NCBI RefSeq assembly: GCF_026191635.1 | Contig: NZ_JAKRRW010000020.1 | Coordinates: 43,017-107,016 of the forward strand | DNA from: Photobacterium obscurum | GTDB taxonomy: Bacteria; Pseudomonadota; Gammaproteobacteria; Enterobacterales; Vibrionaceae | DNA: 64,000 nucleotides | Direction: 5' to 3' | In this document: piece by piece, positions 59,558-64,000 of the stretch | Layout of the letters: each line of letters opens with the position of its first letter | Numbering within the stretch: position 1 is the first letter of the stretch | Program-made: the position numbers and the translations under genes | Notes under the pieces: model-generated | Told to the model about the DNA's origin: nothing | Databases searched by the model: none | Seen by the model: the letters and a program-made list of their open reading frames with translations, nothing else

Positions 59558-61479
59558 TAACTATCCTCTTGAATAGGGTGATATAACTCACTACCTCGGG
59601 ATCGGAATTCATCGGCTTTCTGCTGCATACCTGCCAGTGGCTCATCAAGCACCTTAATCGCAAGCTCGCTGTCTTGCTCAAGGTTGCTGGCATAGTCGCG
59701 GACCTCTTGCGAAATCTTCATCGAACAGAATTTCGGCCCGCACATCGAACAGAAGTGCGCCACCTTTCCTGATTCCTGGGGTAGAGTTTCATCATGATAG
59801 GCTCGCGCCGTATCAGGATCTAATCCTAGGTTAAATTGGTCTTCCCAGCGGAATTCAAAACGGGCTTTTGACAAGGCATTGTCGCGTACTTGGGCTCCCG
59901 GGTGACCTTTTGCCAAGTCTGCCGCATGGGCACATAACTTGTACGTGATCAGACCCACCTTTACATCTTCTTTATTGGGAAGTCCCAAATGTTCTTTCGG
60001 AGTGACATAGCACAACATAGCACAGCCATACCAACCAATGATGGCGGCACCAATCCCCGAGGTAATATGATCATAGCCCGGAGCGATATCGGTAGTCAGC
60101 GGGCCAAGGGTATAAAACGGCGCCTCATGGCAATGCTTCAGCTGCTCTTCCATGTTCTCTTTTATCATGTGCATCGGCACATGGCCCGGGCCTTCAATCA
60201 TGACCTGAACATCATATTCCCAGGCAATCTTGGTGAGCTCACCGAGGGTACGCAGTTCACTGAACTGGGCTTCATCATTGGCATCCGCCACCGAGCCCGG
60301 ACGCAAGCCGTCGCCCAATGACAGGGAAATATCGTACTGGGCACAGATTTCGCAAATATCACGAAAGTGTTCGTAGAGAAAACTTTCTTTATGGTGGGCC
60401 AGACACCACTTGGCCATGATCGAACCACCACGGGACACGATTCCGGTTACTCGCTTGGCGGTCATCGGCACGTAGCGCAGCAATACCCCAGCATGGATCG
60501 TAAAATAGTCAACACCCTGCTCGGCCTGCTCCAGCAGCGTATCGCGGAAAACGTCCCAGTTCAGGTTCTCGGCAATCCCGTTCACCTTCTCCAGCGCCTG
60601 ATACATTGGCACCGTACCAATCGGTACCGGGCTGTTACGGATGATCCACTCGCGGGTTTCATGAATATTTCGCCCAGTCGACAAATCCATCACCGTGTCG
60701 CCCCCCCAACGGGTTGACCACACCAGTTTCTCTACTTCTTCTTCAATAGACGAGCTGACAGCAGAGTTACCGATATTGGCATTCACTTTCACCAGAAAGT
60801 TACGACCAATGATCATCGGCTCAGTCTCAGGGTGATTAATATTGGCAGGAATGATCGCCCGGCCTTCAGCGACTTCTTTGCGCACGAATTCGGGGGTAAT
60901 TTCTTCGGGTAGGTTGGCACCAAAGCTGATCCCGGGATGCTGCTGGTTCAGCACTTCATCACGGTACTTTGCCCGGCCCATATTTTCGCGGATAGCAATG
61001 TATTCCATTTCAGGAGTAACGATACCCTGGCGAGCGTAATGTAACTGAGTCACACACTGACCAACTTTAGCCCTGCGAATACGGTTTGATACACCAAAAC
61101 GCAGCTCATCCAATGTATCATCAGCCAGGCGCTCTTTCGAATAAGCAGAGCTTAGCTCATCAAGCAGCTCAGTATCTGCACGCTCAATGATCCAGTTTTC
61201 ACGTACTTTGGGTAGGCCGGCATAAATATCTACCGCCTGTTCCGGATCGGTATAATAGCCCGACGTATCATAAACACGTATCGGTTCATTGGGCTCAAAG
61301 ATAGGGTCGGTTTTGGTTCCGCCTACTAGGCTGTCTGACAGTGCAATTTCACGCATCGGTACCTGGAGATCAGGCCGACTACCTTCAACATACACTTTCC
61401 GTGAGTTGGGATAAGGTTGAGTAGTGAGTGAATCAATAAATTGTTTAGCTTCCAGTCTCGCTTGTTTGCGACTCGACAT
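59557..61479 (-). CDS. thiC: phosphomethylpyrimidine synthase ThiC
   Basis: Radical-SAM enzyme that rearranges aminoimidazole ribotide into HMP-P. It has 640 residues. Seen: VPMREIALSDSLVGG (ThiC N-terminus), GNSAVSSSIEEEVEKLVW, TIHAGVLLRYVPMTAKRVTGIVSRGGSI (parts), and the C-terminal cluster motif CSMCGPKFC (CxxCxxxxC). The ATG at 61479 has AAAGGAAA 6 bases upstream; a longer frame extends into the leader. A TPP riboswitch controls it. Confidence 0.97.
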   Translation of the reverse strand: MSSRKQARLEAKQFIDSLTTQPYPNSRKVYVEGSRPDLQVPMREIALSDSLVGGTKTDPIFEPNEPIRVYDTSGYYTDPEQAVDIYAGLPKVRENWIIERADTELLDELSSAYSKERLADDTLDELRFGVSNRIRRAKVGQCVTQLHYARQGIVTPEMEYIAIRENMGRAKYRDEVLNQQHPGISFGANLPEEITPEFVRKEVAEGRAIIPANINHPETEPMIIGRNFLVKVNANIGNSAVSSSIEEEVEKLVWSTRWGGDTVMDLSTGRNIHETREWIIRNSPVPIGTVPMYQALEKVNGIAENLNWDVFRDTLLEQAEQGVDYFTIHAGVLLRYVPMTAKRVTGIVSRGGSIMAKWCLAHHKESFLYEHFRDICEICAQYDISLSLGDGLRPGSVADANDEAQFSELRTLGELTKIAWEYDVQVMIEGPGHVPMHMIKENMEEQLKHCHEAPFYTLGPLTTDIAPGYDHITSGIGAAIIGWYGCAMLCYVTPKEHLGLPNKEDVKVGLITYKLCAHAADLAKGHPGAQVRDNALSKARFEFRWEDQFNLGLDPDTARAYHDETLPQESGKVAHFCSMCGPKFCSMKISQEVRDYASNLEQDSELAIKVLDEPLAGMQQKADEFRSRGSELYHPIQEDS

Positions 61480-61629
61480 AGCAATTTCCTTTAGTTCCAT
61501 ATAGGGGGGAAGTTGCTTGACGGATTGGTGCTTAAACAAGAGGCATGCACGTAGGGTGTGCACGCGTCATCTGATACCGCAGCTGCAACCTATCAGTCCT
61601 AATAGTGCAGCTAAACAGAAGATTTATCT

Positions 61630-61711
61630 CTTGTTCCCTTCGCAGGTATTAGCCCGATCAGGTTCTACGGATCCCGCAAAGCGGTCTCAGCCAGTTGGCA
61701 CTCCGACAAGT
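61630..61711 (-). promoter_or_regulatory. TPP riboswitch (thi-box) upstream of thiC
   Basis: The reverse strand holds the thi-box landmarks in order: CTTGTCGGAGTGCC, GGCTGAGA, ACCTGATC, GGGCTAATACC, GCGAAGGGAACAAG. The outer stem CTTGT/ACAAG closes it. About 150 bases separate it from thiC; the stretch has hairpins such as GTGCAC...GTGC but no T run, so control is probably translational. Confidence 0.97.
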
Positions 61712-61793
61712 TGAGTCAAGAGTATAGGTAAGCAAGCTATCAGCAGCAAGCGCTATCCGCAGAAAACAATGAACTGATGCCAAAACAGCTCAA

Positions 61794-61812
61794 GCCACAC
61801 AAATGTGCGGCC
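61794..61812 (-). terminator. weak hairpin after the CLC-F gene
   Basis: GCCGCACA / TGTGTGGC (one G-U) on the reverse strand, followed after a short gap by TTTT. Weak. Confidence 0.35.
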
Positions 61813-61818
61813 TGATCA

Positions 61819-63189
61819 TTATTTCGTATACTTTTTTACCAAACTTTTGAGTAAAGACGAATGAGTATCCCGAAGCTCACCGAGCTTATGGATTATTTGG
61901 GGAGCTCCGTCTAAATCGAACAATTTAGGAACAGCAACCCGCTGCGAAGAGTAAATGCCCGTATGGCCACTAAAGTAATAAGCGGTATAGCAAGCAATAG
62001 CAAAGTACAGCATATGATTGGCCCCAAACAGTTCGACACCCATAATAGTACAGGCTAATGGCGTATTGGTTGCAGCCGCAAATACTGCCAGGAAGCCCAA
62101 AGCAGCAAACAGATCCACCGGAGCTCCCAGCACCCAAGCCATAGTATTACCTAGCGTCGCCCCGACAAAAAACAGCGGAGTCACCTCACCGCCTTTATAA
62201 CCGGCAGCCAGGGTAATCGCGGTCAGCAGCAGTTTTAACAACCAGCTGTACCATTCCGCTCCCCCTTCGGTAAACGCACTAAGAATACTGACGCCCCCTT
62301 CACGGCTAGAATAGACCCCCAGACCGATATAGTCATAATTGCCAATGAGATGAACAGCAGCAATCACTATCAGGCCGCCGACAACAACTATCAGATATGG
62401 GTTCTTCAGCGTCGCCTTGAAAATATCTTTAAACGCATGGGTCAGTTCACCAAACAGATAACCCGCCAGACCAAAGGCAATCGCCGCCAGCACAATCTTG
62501 GCGACCATGACAATATCAACTTTGACCGCATGTTCGAACAGGGTAATGGTCTCAAGAAAATCTATTCGATAATGCGTATGGTGCGCGCCCCAGGCACTGC
62601 TAACCACATCCGCCAAAATCGCTGCAAACAAGGCAGGAATAATAGCATCATAGCGAAGGCGCCCGATCGCCAAAACCTCAAGGGCAAAAATAGCCCCCGT
62701 CAACGGCGTGCCAAATACGGCCCCAAAGCCCGCAGCCACCCCGGCAATCAAGATTAGCCGTGTATCAGCCTCATTAAGCTTGAACAAACGAGCCAGCCAG
62801 TGGGTGGTGGCGCCACCAATCTGTACCGCCGTTCCTTCTCGCCCGGCCGAACCACCGAACAAATGGGTGATAACTGTCGTGATCAACACGAGTGGCCCCA
62901 TACGGGTCGGAATACCGGCTCCGGGCTCATGGATCTCATCCATGATAAGGTTGTTGCCTCCCTCGGAATTCTTACCCAGATTACGGTAGCAATAGACGAT
63001 GACAATACCAGCAAGCGGCAGCAAATAAATCAGCCATGGGTTATCAATACGAGTAACTGTGGCTAGATTTAGGAGCCACAGGAAGAAAGCATTTAGCGAG
63101 CCGACAATAACGGCAACAGGAATAATAAGGAGCGTCCATCTCAGGATCTGGACAAATATTTTTGGATTAGCGCTTAATGGGTGTGCCAT
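61819..63189 (-). CDS. CLC-F type fluoride/proton antiporter (CLC chloride-channel family)
   Basis: A 456-residue CLC-family membrane protein. It is a fluoride-type rather than a chloride-type member: the anion-site motif reads GAGIP where chloride CLCs have GSGIP, the next reads GREGT instead of GREGP (GGSAGREGTAVQ), and GGEVTPLFFVGATLGN is also present. A fluoride riboswitch directly upstream supports this strongly. Function: export of F- in exchange for protons. The ATG at 63189 starts MAHPLSANP. Some pipelines call it a voltage-gated chloride channel. Confidence 0.88.
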   Translation of the reverse strand: MAHPLSANPKIFVQILRWTLLIIPVAVIVGSLNAFFLWLLNLATVTRIDNPWLIYLLPLAGIVIVYCYRNLGKNSEGGNNLIMDEIHEPGAGIPTRMGPLVLITTVITHLFGGSAGREGTAVQIGGATTHWLARLFKLNEADTRLILIAGVAAGFGAVFGTPLTGAIFALEVLAIGRLRYDAIIPALFAAILADVVSSAWGAHHTHYRIDFLETITLFEHAVKVDIVMVAKIVLAAIAFGLAGYLFGELTHAFKDIFKATLKNPYLIVVVGGLIVIAAVHLIGNYDYIGLGVYSSREGGVSILSAFTEGGAEWYSWLLKLLLTAITLAAGYKGGEVTPLFFVGATLGNTMAWVLGAPVDLFAALGFLAVFAAATNTPLACTIMGVELFGANHMLYFAIACYTAYYFSGHTGIYSSQRVAVPKLFDLDGAPQIIHKLGELRDTHSSLLKSLVKKYTK

Positions 63190-63220
63190 ACCAGTATCTA
63201 TCTTTATCAGGAATATATTC

Positions 63221-63272
63221 AGGATAGATGCTATGGCAAATGACCGGGCCCCACCATAGACGGATCTATCCT
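63221..63272 (-). promoter_or_regulatory. long leader hairpin between fluoride riboswitch and CLC-F start
   Basis: Arms AGGATAGAT and ATCTATCCT (9 bp), plus an inner CTATGG/CCATAG, enclose a GC-rich loop. It lies just after the aptamer and ends about 30 bases before the start codon, so it may be the expression platform. There is no T run for a standard terminator. Confidence 0.5.
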
Positions 63273-63277
63273 ACTAC

Positions 63278-63330
63278 AGCAGGAGTCATTATCTCAGTTG
63301 AGCGGTTAAAGGTGGAACTCCATCACCCGT
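63278..63330 (-). promoter_or_regulatory. fluoride riboswitch (crcB motif)
   Basis: On the reverse strand: GGGTGATGGAGTTCCACC, then AACCGCTC, GAGATAATGACTCCTG. These are the landmarks of the crcB motif (GGnGATGGnGTTC-nCC stem, AAnCGC, TAATGACTCC), with GGAGT and ACTCC able to form the known pseudoknot. It precedes a CLC-F gene. Confidence 0.9.
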
Positions 63331-63351
63331 AATGAACAAACCTGTTCATTA
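63330..63351. repeat. perfect 9-bp-arm palindrome at the fluoride riboswitch promoter
   Basis: Arms TAATGAACA and TGTTCATTA separated by AACC. It abuts the riboswitch 5' end on its upstream side, where the promoter should be. Possible operator for a dimeric repressor. Confidence 0.55.
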
Positions 63352-63529
63352 ACAAAAATGAATGCTAGCGAGAAAAAGTCATAGCAACAAGTCCTAATAG
63401 CAACTTTCGGCCATTGACTGAACTTTGATTGATACAGAGCAGGAAAAGTAGAGGGCGGAGAGGTAAGGGCATTTTTGTCGTCAACAAATGCAGCAAAGCC
63501 CCCGGGGCTGTTGCCGAGGCCTTCGAAGG

Positions 63530-63606
<77 letters not shown>

Positions 63607-63622
63607 AATATGTATGAAAGTT

Positions 63623-63650
63623 ATTCTACTGAGTAATATTTTAAGATCAA
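63623..63650 (-). promoter_or_regulatory. possible promoter for tRNA-Trp copy 1
   Basis: -35 TTGATC at 63645-63650, -10 TAGAAT at 63623-63628, 16-base spacer, on the reverse strand, 17 bases from the tRNA 5' end. Confidence 0.4.
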
Positions 63651-63853
63651 ACAGGTTTGCTTTAGCTCTATCACACTATTGAGAAAATCACGGCTTCTAC
63701 TTTGTACTTCCTTCAAGAGCATTAACTGAGCAGCGATTAAAGGGATAGAAAATTAGAATAATGAAATTCAAAGCTATGAACGAGCAGGGGAGTCTAGGGG
63801 ACGACTAGTCTGAGGCTATTACGCAGTAAAACAAACTTTAATACTGCGCATAC

Positions 63854-63885
63854 GAAAAAGGCTCCAGTCTTTCGACTAGAGCCTT
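63854..63885 (-). terminator. terminator after tRNA-Trp copy 2
   Basis: A 12-bp stem (AAGGCTCTAGTC / GACTGGAGCCTT, one G-U) with a GAAA loop, then TTTC on the reverse strand. It separates the two tRNA genes. Confidence 0.8.
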
Positions 63886-63890
63886 GAAGG

Positions 63891-63967
<77 letters not shown>

Positions 63968-64000
63968 GTAGTTATTTTTAAGACTTAACTCTGTCTGAAT

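Overview
The window is a piece of gammaproteobacterial chromosome, most likely from a member of the Vibrionaceae with moderate G+C (a Photobacterium- or Grimontia-like genome). The evidence is conserved gene order: hemN, yihI, csrC, engB, spf and polA lie in the order known from E. coli and Vibrio, followed by uvrD, the xerC/DUF484/dapF/lysA/lptM/cyaY/cyaA/hemCDXY block, and the rmuC-ubiE-ubiJ-ubiB-tatABC-tatD block. A ryhB next to polA/elbB, an extended ThiE and a Spot 42 gene also fit. No insertion sequence, prophage, integron or CRISPR array was seen, so this is core chromosome with a few accessory insertions.

Layout. 1-4978: hemN (cut by the window edge), a DUF2489 protein, yihI and a zinc-ribbon methyltransferase; then a long CsrB/CsrC-type RNA, a cytochrome c4 and engB. 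4979-5940: an RNA-rich gap with spf (Spot 42), a candidate second small RNA and an orphan hairpin. 5941-13764: polA, elbB, ryhB, a GNAT protein, yhhQ with a preQ1-I-like leader, a DUF3630 protein and recQ. 14063-18533: a more variable segment with rarD, an AraC regulator plus a LysE exporter, and ggt. 18667-20838: uvrD with a LexA-like box. 21211-23870: a bufferin operon made of two bufA copies, a MNIO maturase, its partner and a DoxX protein. 23958-28583: yigB, xerC, DUF484, dapF, lysA, lptM. 28661-36086: cyaY, cyaA and the divergent hemCDXY operon, with a perfect CRP site between them. 36289-41029: a 29-residue membrane peptide, a Cys-containing small protein, rsmJ and a GGDEF/EAL sensor. 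41158-49705: asnC, hemB, tatD, tatCBA, ubiB, ubiJ, ubiE, rmuC. 50014-55301: a DMT transporter, a Bcr/CflA efflux pump with a divergent LysR regulator, and an aminopeptidase P. 55433-61711: thiHGSFEC under a TPP riboswitch. 61819-63330: a CLC-F type fluoride exporter under a fluoride riboswitch. 63530-63967: two tRNA-Trp genes.

How the parts fit. Heme synthesis is heavily represented (hemN, hemB, hemC, hemD, hemX, hemY), alongside a frataxin, iron-responsive RyhB and a cytochrome c4. Carbon control is represented by cyaA, its CRP site, Spot 42 and the Csr antagonist RNA. Three metabolite-sensing leaders are visible: TPP (clear), fluoride (clear) and preQ1-like (tentative).

Most noteworthy for a second look: the tandem bufferin genes, whose mature peptides are identical although their codons have diverged; the fluoride riboswitch/CLC-F unit with a perfect palindrome at its promoter; the cluster of small RNAs between csrC and ryhB; and a 29-residue membrane peptide with its own terminator, which automated annotation probably misses.
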